DNA from: Hymenobacter sp. BT559
Lineage (GTDB): Bacteria > Bacteroidota > Bacteroidia > Cytophagales > Hymenobacteraceae
DNA length: 64,000 nucleotides
Direction of reading: 5' to 3'
Assembly: GCF_016427535.1 (NCBI RefSeq)
Contig: NZ_JAELXV010000001.1
Location: forward strand, 1,550,001 to 1,614,000
This document shows, piece after piece, positions 44,165-52,249 of this stretch; the stretch's first letter is position 1, and every line of letters begins with the position of its first letter. The notes beneath the pieces are model-generated. The model did not search any database and had not been told where the DNA came from. It saw nothing but the letters and a program-made list of their open reading frames with translations. The position numbers were made by a program, and so were the translations under genes.

Positions 44165-44245
44165 AATGCTATAAATAATAGGCTGAAAAATAGAGTAATG
44201 CAGTAGGTAATAATAAAAATATGCGTAGCCACTCTATGGCTAGGG

Positions 44246-44275
44246 TTGCCAACTAGCGGCGGCCGCTTACCTTTG
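44246..44275 (+). promoter_or_regulatory. Promoter of the histidine operon leader
   Basis: TTG (44246-44248), a 19-bp spacer, and TACCTTTG (44268-44275) match the Bacteroidota consensus. Only 7 nt separate the -7 box from the leader-peptide ATG, so the leader mRNA would be nearly leaderless. Confidence 0.75.
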
Positions 44276-44282
44276 CCCCGTT

Positions 44283-44384
44283 ATGATGTTGAACGCCCGT
44301 CGCGCTACGCCCGTGCTTACTGCTGCCCAACCAGCCCCGCTTGCGGGCTGGGGCGTGGCCGTGCATCACCACCACCATCTGTAG
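44283..44384 (+). CDS. hisL: Histidine operon leader peptide, five consecutive His codons
   Basis: A 33-codon frame (MMLNARRATPVLTAAQPAPL, then AGWGVAVHHHHHL, stop). The His codons CAT CAC CAC CAC CAT are at 44364-44378, directly before CTG TAG. It starts 7 nt after a good promoter and precedes hisG by 187 nt of GC-rich sequence with several hairpins. The location, length and placing of the His run match enteric his leaders (seven His there), where ribosome stalling at His codons under starvation controls termination. The peptide has no relation to the enteric peptide outside the His run. Being short it is easily missed. An expression tag can be excluded, as this is chromosomal sequence with the operon next to it. 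Confidence 0.8.
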   Translation: MMLNARRATPVLTAAQPAPLAGWGVAVHHHHHL

Positions 44385-44509
44385 GGGACCGGGCAACCGG
44401 GCTGGCCGCCGCTTCGTAGCCCCGCCAGCCGCTCGCGTCTCCGCCACCGTCCCCAGGCATCTGGGCTGTCTGTTTCTCGTTCGGGTTTTCTAATGCGTCG
44501 TTCGGCTGG
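44331..44509 (+). promoter_or_regulatory. Candidate his attenuator with alternating CCAGCC/GGCTGG blocks
   Basis: Block order: CCAGCC 44331-44336, GGCTGG 44346-44351 (hairpin inside the leader frame), GGCTGG 44400-44405 and CCAGCC 44425-44430 (7-bp stem including the adjacent C/G), and GGCTGG 44504-44509. Any CCAGCC can pair with any GGCTGG, so mutually exclusive folds exist. CCCAG-GCAT-CTGGG (44452-44465) followed by a pyrimidine- and T-rich stretch (to 44490) is the best terminator candidate. Which fold terminates is inference. Confidence 0.6.
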
Positions 44510-44571
44510 CTAGGTGCCACTGAAGGCGGGTTTGTTATTGCTGCTCGCCGCGCGGGTGGTTTCTTATTCTA

Positions 44572-45423
44572 ATGCTACGCTTAGCCATTCAAAAGTCCGG
44601 CCGCCTGTCGGACGATTCGCTGCAACTCATTCGGGAGTGCGGCATCAGCTTCGTTTCGTCTTCTTATAAACTGAAGGTAGAGGCCAGCAATTTTCCGCTC
44701 GAAATTCTCTACTTGCGCGACGATGATATTCCGGGCTACGTGCAAGATGGCGTGGCTGACCTAGGTATCGTGGGCCAGAACGTGCTGGTCGAAGCCGGCG
44801 GTGCCGCCCTCGAAGTAGAAGCTCTCGGCTTCAGCAAGTGCCGCCTAAGCTTAGCCGTGCCGCGGGGTGCCGACTACAATTCGGTAGCTGACTTGCAGGG
44901 CAAGAACATCGCCACCTCGTACCCTAGGCTGCTCGGCGACTACCTCGCGGGCCAGGGCGTGCAGGCGCACTTGCACACCATCAGTGGTTCGGTCGAAATT
45001 GCGCCTAGCATCGGGCTGGCCGAGGCTATCTGCGATATCGTGAGCAGCGGCTCAACTTTGCTCGGCAACGGCCTGCGCGAGGTTGAAACTATTTTCCGCT
45101 CGGAGGCTGTGCTCATTGCCGCGCCCAACCTGAGCGCCGAGAAGCAAGAACTGCTCGACCAGTTGCGCTTCCGGATGCAGGCCGTGCGCCGCGCCCAGCG
45201 CTCGAAGTACATTGTGCTCAATGCCCCGCTGGCCGCCCTCGATGCCGTGAAGGCGCTGCTGCCAGGTATCAAGGCCCCCACCGTGACGCCGCTGGCTGAA
45301 GAAGGCTGGGTGTCGGTGCAGTCGGTAGTAGAGGAAGACAAATTCTGGCACATTGCCGGCGAGCTACGCGCCATTGGTGCTGAGGGCATCCTGGTACTGC
45401 CGATTGAGAAGTGGGTGGGGTAA
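44572..45423 (+). CDS. hisG: ATP phosphoribosyltransferase, long form
   Basis: 283 residues. It catalyses the first committed step of histidine synthesis, joining ATP and PRPP. The long form carries its own C-terminal ACT-like regulatory domain (about 210-283, VLNAPLAALDAVKALLPG ... EGILVLPIEKWVG) that senses histidine, so no HisZ is required. N-terminal family text: MLRLAIQKSGRLSDDSLQLI. The PRPP loop region is DIVSSGSTLLGNGL. It is first of the operon behind the leader/attenuator. Confidence 0.96.
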   Translation: MLRLAIQKSGRLSDDSLQLIRECGISFVSSSYKLKVEASNFPLEILYLRDDDIPGYVQDGVADLGIVGQNVLVEAGGAALEVEALGFSKCRLSLAVPRGADYNSVADLQGKNIATSYPRLLGDYLAGQGVQAHLHTISGSVEIAPSIGLAEAICDIVSSGSTLLGNGLREVETIFRSEAVLIAAPNLSAEKQELLDQLRFRMQAVRRAQRSKYIVLNAPLAALDAVKALLPGIKAPTVTPLAEEGWVSVQSVVEEDKFWHIAGELRAIGAEGILVLPIEKWVG

Positions 45424-45540
45424 ATGGTCGAATTGCTGAACTGGTGAATTGTCGGATGGCTAAATGGCCAAAACATAAGAAGCCAGCCATTTGGCAATCA
45501 CCCATTCAACCATCCAGCAATCCACCAGTTCAGCAATTCC
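45424..45540. repeat. Gap-filling hairpin F built from 8-bp repeats (hisG-hisD)
   Basis: The left arm reads CGAATTGC, TGAACTGG, TGAATTGT, CGGATGGC, TAAATGGC. The right arm is its near-complement (GCCATTTGGC ... CCAGTTCAGCAATTCC). It fills the gap from the hisG stop to 4 bp before the hisD ATG. It follows the same plan as hairpins A-D, with period 8 instead of 7. Confidence 0.75.
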
Positions 45541-45544
45541 AACG

Positions 45545-46849
45545 ATGCAGATTTTCCGTAACCCCGCGCCGGCCGAGTGGGCCGCGCTTCAGCAGCGCCC
45601 CTTGGTCGACAGCAACGCGACCGTGCTGGCCCGCGCCGCCGAGATTTTTGACGACGTAGCCCAGCGCGGCGATGAGGCCCTGCGCCACTACGCCGCACAA
45701 TTTGACGGCGCCCCCGACCTAGGGGGCCTGCGCGTGAGCGCGGAGGAACTGGCCGAAGGCGCGGCCCAGGTACCCGCCGAGCTGCAAGCTGCCATTCGGC
45801 AGGCCCGCCAGAACATCGAAAAATTTCACGCCGCCCAGCGCCCCGCCGCTGTGGAGGCTGAGGTCGAAACTATGCCCGGCGTGCGCTGCTGGCGCCGTAG
45901 CGTGGCCGTGCCGCGGGTGGGGCTTTATATTCCGGGGGGCTCGGCGCCGCTATTCTCTACCTTGTTAATGCTGGGCGTGCCGGCCAAGCTGGCGGGCTGC
46001 CGCGAGATTGTGCTCTGCACGCCGCCCGGCCGGGGCGATGGGCGCATCGCGCCCGCCATCCTGTTTGCCGCACAAGAGCTAGGGCTCACGACCATTATCA
46101 AAGCTGGGGGCGCGCAGGCTGTGGCGGCGCTCACCGTGGGCACCGCCTCGGTGCCGGCCGTAGACAAGATTTTTGGTCCTGGCAACCGTTACGTGACCGC
46201 CGCCAAGCAGCTGGCTGCCCAGCGCGGGGTAGCCATCGACATGCCTGCTGGCCCGAGCGAGGTATTGGTAATTGCCGACGGCAGCGCCAACCCAGCCTTC
46301 GTAGCGGCCGACTTGTTGTCGCAAGCCGAGCACGGTCCCGATTCGCAGGTGGTATTACTGACTGATTCGGAACCCATATTACAAGGAGTAGTAGCCGAAT
46401 TGGAGCGCCAACTGCCGCTGTTGCCCCGCGCCGACATTGCTCGCCAGGCCCTGGCTGAGAGCCGGGCCATCTTGCTGCCGGATACGAAAACGATGCTGGA
46501 ATTCAGCAACCAGTACGCGCCCGAGCACCTTATCCTGGCCGTGGCCGCGCCCGAGGACCTAGCCGCCGATATTTACAACGCGGGCTCGGTATTCATGGGC
46601 CACCTCACGCCCGAAGCCGTGGGCGACTACGCTTCGGGTACTAACCATACGCTGCCTACCGGTGGCTATGCGCGGGCCTACAGCGGCGTGTCGCTCGATT
46701 CGTTTTACAAGAAAATCACCTTCCAGCAACTCGCCCCCAACGGCCTGCTCGCCCTAGCCCCCGTGGTAGAGCCGATGGCCGAGGCCGAAGGCCTTCGCGC
46801 CCACGCCCAGGCCGTGGCACTGCGTCGCGAGTATCTGGCTACTGTTTAA
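45545..46849 (+). CDS. hisD: Histidinol dehydrogenase
   Basis: 434 residues from the ATG at 45545; the longer upstream reading translates the hairpin. It oxidises L-histidinol to histidine with two NAD+. Family text: IPGGSAPLFSTLLMLGVPA, INAGGAQAVAALTVG-type loop, FGPGNRYVTAAK, DLLSQAEHGPDSQVVLLT and NQYAPEHLILAV containing the catalytic Glu-His pair, and DYASGTNHTLPTGGYAR with a zinc ligand His. Confidence 0.97.
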   Translation: MQIFRNPAPAEWAALQQRPLVDSNATVLARAAEIFDDVAQRGDEALRHYAAQFDGAPDLGGLRVSAEELAEGAAQVPAELQAAIRQARQNIEKFHAAQRPAAVEAEVETMPGVRCWRRSVAVPRVGLYIPGGSAPLFSTLLMLGVPAKLAGCREIVLCTPPGRGDGRIAPAILFAAQELGLTTIIKAGGAQAVAALTVGTASVPAVDKIFGPGNRYVTAAKQLAAQRGVAIDMPAGPSEVLVIADGSANPAFVAADLLSQAEHGPDSQVVLLTDSEPILQGVVAELERQLPLLPRADIARQALAESRAILLPDTKTMLEFSNQYAPEHLILAVAAPEDLAADIYNAGSVFMGHLTPEAVGDYASGTNHTLPTGGYARAYSGVSLDSFYKKITFQQLAPNGLLALAPVVEPMAEAEGLRAHAQAVALRREYLATV

Positions 46850-46853
46850 TATA

Positions 46854-46955
46854 GACTGTCCTGCTGAGCCAGCGGAGTATCCCGCTCGCTGCGTCGCTAA
46901 CGCCGGCAATTACTGCGCCACGCGAGATGCCTCCCTGCGTTCAGCATGACTAACG
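46854..46955. repeat. Dispersed palindromic repeat, copy 3 (hisD-hisC gap)
   Basis: The right half (ACTGCGCCACGCGAGATGCC ... CAGCATGACTAACG) aligns with copy 1 and with the reverse complement of copy 2. The left half (GTCCTGCTGAGCCAGCGGAG) is its diverged complement. It occupies the 116-bp gap between hisD and hisC and must be transcribed with the operon. Confidence 0.75.
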
Positions 46956-46965
46956 ATTCTAGTAT

Positions 46966-48018
46966 ATGCCCTTCGATTTAGATTCGCTTATTCGTCCTAA
47001 CGTGCGGACGATGAAGCCTTACTCCTCAGCCCGCGACGAGTTTCAGGGCGAGGCCCGCGTGATGCTCGACGCCAACGAGAACAGCCTGGGCAGCGCCGGC
47101 CCCGCCGAGTTCAATCGCTACCCCGACCCGCAGCAGCGCACCCTCAAAGCGGCCCTAGGTCCGCTAAAGGGCGTCGCGCCCGAGCAGGTGTTTCTCAGCA
47201 ATGGCTCCGACGAGGTGATTGACCTGCTCGTGCGCCTGGTGGCCCGCCCCGGCCAGGACAGCATCTTGAGCACGCCGCCCACCTTCGGCATGTATGAAGT
47301 AGCCGCCGCCCTCAACGACGTAACCCTGGAACGCGTGCCCCTCGACGCCGATTATCAGCTCAGCCCGGAGGCCGTTGTGCAGATTATAGCTTCTAAAGCT
47401 AAAATCGTATTCCTGTGCTCGCCCAATAACCCGACTGGTAATCTGCTGCGCACAGCCGATATCGAGCAGATTTTGCGCGGCTTCCCCGGCCTGGTAGTGG
47501 TAGATGAGGCCTATGCGGACTTTGCCGACCAGCCCAGTTGGATTACGCGCCTAGCGGAGTTTGCGAACCTAGTGGTGCTGCAAACCTTCTCTAAGGCCTG
47601 GGGCCTGGCGGGCATCCGCCTAGGTATGGCCTTTGGCTCGCCGGAGGTTATTGCCTACCTCAACCGCATCAAGATGCCCTACAACGTGTCGGAGAATACC
47701 CAGCGCCTGGCCCTGGCCGCGCTCGCCGACACCAGCCGCTTCGAGGCCATGCGCCAGGAATTGCTGCAAGGACGTGCCATGCTGCAAGCCGCGCTGGCCG
47801 AGCTGCCCATCGTCGATTACATTTTCCCGTCCGACGCCAACTTCCTGCTCACCCGCTTCCGCCCCGATGTGGGCGCGGTGTATGAGCACCTGCTGCGCCA
47901 AGGCATCGTGGTGCGTCGGCCTACCCAGTCCGCCTGCGCCGGCTCCCTGCGCCTAACCGTGGGTACGGCCGCTGAGAATGACGCGCTGTTTGCTGCGCTG
48001 CGGGATTTTAAAGCATAA
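46966..48018 (+). CDS. hisC: Histidinol-phosphate aminotransferase
   Basis: 350 residues. A PLP enzyme that transfers the amino group from glutamate to imidazole acetol phosphate. The PLP Lys is in LQTFSKAWGLAGIRLGMA. Family text: MLDANENSLGSAGP, FLSNGSDEVIDLLVRL, CSPNNPTGNLL, VVVDEAYADFA. The gene follows the repeat after hisD. Confidence 0.96.
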   Translation: MPFDLDSLIRPNVRTMKPYSSARDEFQGEARVMLDANENSLGSAGPAEFNRYPDPQQRTLKAALGPLKGVAPEQVFLSNGSDEVIDLLVRLVARPGQDSILSTPPTFGMYEVAAALNDVTLERVPLDADYQLSPEAVVQIIASKAKIVFLCSPNNPTGNLLRTADIEQILRGFPGLVVVDEAYADFADQPSWITRLAEFANLVVLQTFSKAWGLAGIRLGMAFGSPEVIAYLNRIKMPYNVSENTQRLALAALADTSRFEAMRQELLQGRAMLQAALAELPIVDYIFPSDANFLLTRFRPDVGAVYEHLLRQGIVVRRPTQSACAGSLRLTVGTAAENDALFAALRDFKA

Positions 48019-48037
48019 TTGACAGCCGAATACGCTG

Positions 48038-48598
48038 ATGAGACGTGAGATTACGGCCGGCCCTTTAGTACTGCGCAAGCTGGAAGCGGCAGTTGCCCCG
48101 CTGCTGCTCGAGGCCGCTAACACTTCTTACTCCCCGTCGTTTACGCAGTTTGCGCCGTGGTGCCATTCGGCCTATTCACGGGTTGACAGCGAGCAGTTTA
48201 TTGCGCAATGTGAGGCCGATTGGCAGCAGGCGACGGCTTTTCAGTTTGCCATACTTGATGCCTCGACCGGCGAGTTCTGCGGGGGTATTGGGCTCAACCA
48301 GCCCAACCGGGCGCATGGCCTGTACAACCTAGGTTACTGGGTGCGGGCGTCGCGGCAACGCCAGGGCATCGCCACGCTAGCTACCCGTGAGCTGGCAAAA
48401 AGTGCTTTTGTTGACTTGCCGGAAATCCACCGCCTTGAGTTACTGACTATGCCGAACAACGTAGCTAGCCAGCGCACGGCGCTGGCGGCAGGTGCCACGT
48501 ACGAGGGTCTGCTCCGACAGCGCCTGCGGGTTGGAGCCGTTTCACACGATGCCCTGCTGTTCTCATTGGTGCGGGCAGACGTAGCGGAAGCTACCTAG
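48038..48598 (+). CDS. GNAT-family N-acetyltransferase (RimJ/RimL-type)
   Basis: 186 residues, 19 bp after hisC and inside the operon. The acetyl-CoA-binding motif A is in LGYWVRASRQRQGIATLATREL. The later text VASQRTALAAGATYEGLLRQRL matches the RimJ/RimL (acetyltransf_3) group that acetylates protein N-termini or small amines. It is not a known histidine enzyme; its retention in the operon suggests co-expression rather than a pathway step. Confidence 0.88.
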   Translation: MRREITAGPLVLRKLEAAVAPLLLEAANTSYSPSFTQFAPWCHSAYSRVDSEQFIAQCEADWQQATAFQFAILDASTGEFCGGIGLNQPNRAHGLYNLGYWVRASRQRQGIATLATRELAKSAFVDLPEIHRLELLTMPNNVASQRTALAAGATYEGLLRQRLRVGAVSHDALLFSLVRADVAEAT

Positions 48599-48614
48599 TC
48601 CCGCATTTCGGTCC

Positions 48615-48672
48615 AGTCAGCCCGCTTTAGCGGGCGTATCCGTTAAATCTTAAAAATCCGTTTGAATCCGCG
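48615..48672 (+). promoter_or_regulatory. 5' element in front of hisB, with covarying stem (copy 1)
   Basis: AGTCA, then the stem GCCCGC-TTTA-GCGGGC (48620-48635), then GTATCC and a degenerate 9-bp tandem run (ATCCGTTAA, ATCTTAAAA, ATCCGTTTG, AATCCGCG) reaching the hisB ATG without a gap. The same element precedes hisF (52250-52308) with compensatory stem changes. Confidence 0.7.
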
Positions 48673-49773
48673 ATGAAAGTATTATTCATTGACCGCGACG
48701 GCACTATCCTCATTGAGCCGCCGACCGATTACCAGATTGATGCCTGGCATAAATTCGACTTCGTGCCGGGAGCCATTACGGCCCTGGCCCAACTGGCCCG
48801 CGATGGCGAGTATGAGCTGGTGATGGTGACCAACCAGGATGGCCTCGGCACCGATAGCTACCCCGAAGCCACCTTCTGGCCCTATCAGCAAAAAATGCTG
48901 GACATCCTGAAAGGGGAGGGGGTCGAGTTCAGTGAGATTCTCATCGACCGCAGCTTTGCCCACGACCCAGCCCCGACGCGCAAGCCCGGCACGGGTTTGC
49001 TTACGCGTTACCTCGACCCGGCCAACGGCTACGACTTGGCGCACTCCTATGTTATTGGCGACCGCCTCACCGATGTGCAGCTGGCTGAGAACCTAGGGTG
49101 CCGCGCCATCTTACTGCACACCGAAGCCGACGAGCGCGCCGCGCTCAGCACGACCAGCTGGGCTGATATCTACGAGCACCTGCGCCGCCCGCCGCGCCGG
49201 GCCCATGTGATGCGCAACACCAATGAGACGCGCATCGAGATTATCCTCAACCTAGACGGCACCGGCCACACCGACTGCCAAACCGGCCTAGGGTTCTTCG
49301 ACCACATGCTCGACCAATTAGGCAAGCACAGCGGCTGCGACCTCTACGTGCGCACCCACGGCGACTTGCACATCGACGAGCACCACACGGTAGAAGACAC
49401 GGCCATCGCCATCGGGGCAGCTTACAACGAGGCCCTTGGTGACAAGCGCGGCGTAAACCGCTACGGCTTCCTGTTGCCGATGGATGACGCGCTCGCCCAG
49501 GCGGCTATCGATTTCTCGGGGCGGCCTTGGCTGGTGTGGGCTGCCGACTTCCGCCGCGAGCGGGTGGGCGATGTACCGACCGAGCTGTTTTACCATTTCT
49601 TTAAAAGCTTCTCCGACGCGGCCCGCTGCAACCTCAACATCAAATGTGAAGGCGATAACGAGCACCACAAAATCGAAGCAATTTTCAAAGCCGTGGCAAA
49701 GTCTATTAAGCAGGCCGTGCAGCGTGACCCCACCGGCCAGCACGTGATTCCCAGCACGAAAGGCATATTATAA
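48673..49773 (+). CDS. hisB: Bifunctional histidinol-phosphatase / imidazoleglycerol-phosphate dehydratase
   Basis: 366 residues, a fusion as in enterobacteria. Residues 1-165 form the HAD phosphatase with the DxD nucleophile in [22 protein letters not shown] and [12 protein letters not shown]. Residues 175-366 form the dehydratase with the metal-binding repeats [28 protein letters not shown] and [18 protein letters not shown]. The fusion gives two steps of the pathway (6 and 8). Confidence 0.97.
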   Translation: MKVLFIDRDGTILIEPPTDYQIDAWHKFDFVPGAITALAQLARDGEYELVMVTNQDGLGTDSYPEATFWPYQQKMLDILKGEGVEFSEILIDRSFAHDPAPTRKPGTGLLTRYLDPANGYDLAHSYVIGDRLTDVQLAENLGCRAILLHTEADERAALSTTSWADIYEHLRRPPRRAHVMRNTNETRIEIILNLDGTGHTDCQTGLGFFDHMLDQLGKHSGCDLYVRTHGDLHIDEHHTVEDTAIAIGAAYNEALGDKRGVNRYGFLLPMDDALAQAAIDFSGRPWLVWAADFRRERVGDVPTELFYHFFKSFSDAARCNLNIKCEGDNEHHKIEAIFKAVAKSIKQAVQRDPTGQHVIPSTKGIL

Positions 49774-49793
49774 ATAGGACTCTCAGTGTTTAT

Positions 49794-49847
49794 TCATTTG
49801 TTAACAGCAGGTGAGTAACGCAGCCTACATAAGTATTTAACAAATGA
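49794..49847. repeat. Inverted repeat that contains the hisH start codon
   Basis: TCATTTGTTAA (49794-49804) and TTAACAAATGA (49837-49847) are perfectly complementary over 11 bp with a 32-nt loop. The hisH ATG (49844-49846) lies in the right arm, so the fold would hide it. Confidence 0.75.
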
Positions 49848-50560
49848 ACATTGCTGTCATAGATTACCAGGGGGGCAACGTACAATCGGTACTCTTTGCA
49901 CTAGAGCGGCTGGGCGTTACGAATGCAGTGCTCACGTCGGACCCTGCTGTAATCCGGCAAGCCGACCGAGTGCTGTTTCCGGGCGAAGGCGAGGCCAGTT
50001 CGGCCATGCGAGCGCTGCGGGCGGCTGGTTTGGATAAGGTGCTACCTACGCTCACGCAACCTTTCCTAGGTATCTGCCTAGGGATGCAGTTGCTGGGCCG
50101 CCATAGTGAGGAAGGCCCGGCGGGCGGCACCGAGTTGCTCGGGATGTTGCCTTTCGACGTGGTCCGTTTTACGCCGCCCGACGCCGCGCACAAAGTGCCG
50201 CACATGGGTTGGAACAACCTGCACGACCTACAAACGCCGCTGTTTGCGGGGTTGGGTGGGCAGCTTGTGCCTGGCGATAAGCTCGGCTTCCAATCGGGTT
50301 TTAACCAAGCGGTAGAGGCCCGCCAGTCAGGTAATAGCTTGCCCCACCAGCCCATCGCCGCCGACTACGTGTACTTTGTGCACAGCTACTACGCGCCGGT
50401 GGGCGACTACACCATTGCCCAAGCTAGTTACCCAGCCGGGGTGCCGTTTAGCGCGGGGGTCCGCTACCGCAATTTTTACGGCGTGCAGTTTCACGTGGAG
50501 AAAAGTGGCCCGGTGGGGGAGCACATTCTGCGCAATTTCCTAACCGGCGACCTAGGCTAA
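49844..50560 (+). CDS. hisH: Imidazole glycerol phosphate synthase, glutaminase subunit
   Basis: 238 residues. The class I glutamine amidotransferase nucleophile Cys-78 is in LGICLGMQLLG. The catalytic His-Glu is in VQFHVEKSGPVG near the C-terminus. The N-terminus MNIAVIDYQGGNVQSV is family-typical. It passes ammonia to HisF, encoded 1.7 kb downstream. It is slightly longer than usual because of an insertion around 135-165 (GQLVPGDKLGFQSGFNQAVE). Confidence 0.96.
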   Translation: MNIAVIDYQGGNVQSVLFALERLGVTNAVLTSDPAVIRQADRVLFPGEGEASSAMRALRAAGLDKVLPTLTQPFLGICLGMQLLGRHSEEGPAGGTELLGMLPFDVVRFTPPDAAHKVPHMGWNNLHDLQTPLFAGLGGQLVPGDKLGFQSGFNQAVEARQSGNSLPHQPIAADYVYFVHSYYAPVGDYTIAQASYPAGVPFSAGVRYRNFYGVQFHVEKSGPVGEHILRNFLTGDLG

Positions 50561-50583
50561 GCTTGTTTACTCAAATGTTGTAA

Positions 50584-50610
50584 ACACGGTTTGCTTAATA
50601 AACACCGTGT
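50584..50610 (+). repeat. Short hairpin in the hisH-hisA gap
   Basis: ACACGGT (50584-50590) and ACCGTGT (50604-50610) form a 7-bp stem with a 13-nt loop, 9 bp before the hisA ATG. A TCAAATG direct repeat flanks it. Confidence 0.5.
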
Positions 50611-50619
50611 AATATTCAA

Positions 50620-51342
50620 ATGGATATAATACCTGCCATCGACCTTATCAACGGTTCGTGCGTGCGCCTGACCGGCGGTGACTTTGCCCGCCAGACCACC
50701 TACTCGGCCGACCCTTTGGCGCAGGCTCAGTACTTTGAGCAACTCGGGGCTACCCGCCTGCACTTAGTAGACCTCGACGGAGCCCGCGCCCGCGAGCCGC
50801 GCCAGTTGGACGTGCTCGAGCGCATTGCCCGGTATACCAAGCTGCACATCGACTTCGGTGGCGGCATTCAGACCACGCAGGCGGCCGAGCAGGCCTTTGC
50901 GGCCGGGGCGGCGCAGCTCACGGCGGGCAGCATCGCGGCTCGCGAGCCGGCGTTGGTGGTCGAGTGGCTGGCCCGCTTCGGAGCCGAGCGCATTATTATC
51001 GGGGCCGATTTTAAGGGCGAGCACATCGCTGTGAGCGCTTGGACTGAGCAATCGGACCAGACCCTGACGGGCTTCATCGGGGCCTACCTAGGGGCCGGAG
51101 CCACCACTTTTATCTGCACCGATGTGAGCCGCGACGGCCAGTTGCAAGGCCCCGCTACCGATACCTACACAGCGCTGCGGCAGCAGTTTCCTGCGGCGCA
51201 GTTTGTGGCTAGCGGGGGCGTAACGACGGTAGCCGACGTGGCAGCCATGCGAGCGCTGGGCATGAGCGGAGCCATCATTGGCAAGGCCATTTACGAGGGC
51301 ACCATTACGGAAGCTGAGTTGCAGGCGGAGTTGGTGCGGTAG
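50620..51342 (+). CDS. hisA: 1-(5-phosphoribosyl)-5-[(5-phosphoribosylamino)methylideneamino]imidazole-4-carboxamide isomerase
   Basis: 240 residues of a (beta/alpha)8 barrel. Catalytic Asp-8 is in IIPAIDLINGSCVRLTGGD, and the second Asp in FICTDVSRDGQLQGP. The two phosphate-binding loops are DFGGGIQTTQAAEQAF and ASGGVTTVADVAAMR. It catalyses the Amadori rearrangement preceding HisHF. Confidence 0.96.
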   Translation: MDIIPAIDLINGSCVRLTGGDFARQTTYSADPLAQAQYFEQLGATRLHLVDLDGARAREPRQLDVLERIARYTKLHIDFGGGIQTTQAAEQAFAAGAAQLTAGSIAAREPALVVEWLARFGAERIIIGADFKGEHIAVSAWTEQSDQTLTGFIGAYLGAGATTFICTDVSRDGQLQGPATDTYTALRQQFPAAQFVASGGVTTVADVAAMRALGMSGAIIGKAIYEGTITEAELQAELVR

Positions 51343-51367
51343 GATAGGAGCAAGACTTTTAAAAACA

Positions 51368-51455
51368 ACTCATCCTGTTGCGTTTGTCGAAGCATCTTCT
51401 AAGGCTTCCTCCAATGGGGCGGTGGAAATGTTTCAATAAGCGCAATAGGACGAGT
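51368..51455. repeat. Inverted repeat in the hisA-HAD gap
   Basis: ACTCATCCTGTTGCG (51368-51382) and CGCAATAGGACGAGT (51441-51455) pair at 14 of 15 positions (one G-T). The loop is 58 nt. It spans most of the 140-bp gap. Confidence 0.65.
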
Positions 51456-51482
51456 TAAACAGGCAGTCCTCAGTTCTACATT

Positions 51483-52226
51483 ATGTCCGCCGCCTCTATC
51501 ACGACCATCCTCTTCGACCTCGATGATACCCTGTTCGACCATATAGGTACGGCCCGGGCTACCCTGGCGGCTACGGCTGCCGGCCGCCCTGCCCTGCAGG
51601 GTGTGCCCGTGGAAGACCTGTACGGCCGCTACAGCGAATTACTGGAAGAACTGCACTCGCAGGTGATGACCGGGCGAATTTCTTACTTGGAGGCGCGGCA
51701 GCAGCGGTTTGCGCGGCTGCTGGCGCCCTACGAACCCACTGTATCGGCCGAGGCGGTCCGCGAATTTGCGCAGCACTATTATGGCCGTTACCAGCAGCTG
51801 CGGCGGCCGGTAGCGGGGGCGCTGGCCTTGCTGCAAGCCCTGAAGCCAGCGTATAAGATTGGCATCGTTACTAACAACCGCCTGGCCGAGCAGCAGGAGA
51901 AGCTGCGCTACCTAGGTATGAGCGAGCTGGTAGATGCCCTGATTACTTCCGAAGAAATAGGGGTGCCCAAGCCCGACGTGCGTATCTACCAGGTAGCTCT
52001 GGCGCGCCTGAAAGCCAGCCCTGCCCAAACCGTGATGGTGGGCGACAACTGGCAGGCCGACGTGGTGGGCGCGCTGGCCGTGGGCATCCGGCCCCTGTGG
52101 CTGAACCGTACTGGTGCGGTGCGCCCGCTACCCCACGTGGCCGAGGTTACCAGCCTGGAGCCGCTGGCCGATGTGTTGCGTCAGCTCGGTAGTTTACCGG
52201 CGGCCGCTGGTATCAGAGCGAACTAG
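51483..52226 (+). CDS. HAD-superfamily hydrolase (YjjG-type)
   Basis: 247 residues. HAD motif I is ILFDLDDTLFDH, motif II VTNNRLAEQ, motif III Lys in GVPKPDVRIYQ, and motif IV MVGDNWQADVVGAL. The helical cap (about 25-100) is of the C1 type found in pyrimidine nucleotidases and house-cleaning phosphatases. HisB already supplies histidinol-phosphatase, so this is probably not required for the pathway. Its position between hisA and hisF implies co-transcription. Confidence 0.9.
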   Translation: MSAASITTILFDLDDTLFDHIGTARATLAATAAGRPALQGVPVEDLYGRYSELLEELHSQVMTGRISYLEARQQRFARLLAPYEPTVSAEAVREFAQHYYGRYQQLRRPVAGALALLQALKPAYKIGIVTNNRLAEQQEKLRYLGMSELVDALITSEEIGVPKPDVRIYQVALARLKASPAQTVMVGDNWQADVVGALAVGIRPLWLNRTGAVRPLPHVAEVTSLEPLADVLRQLGSLPAAAGIRAN

Positions 52227-52249
52227 CTGCCGTTGTCCTCCCTCTGTCT

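Noticed and set aside
44361..44384. The five His codons might be a cloning His-tag from vector sequence
   Set aside because: They are flanked by chromosomal promoter, leader frame and the his operon, and mix CAT and CAC codons with a native stop. A tag would usually have six and would not precede hisG.
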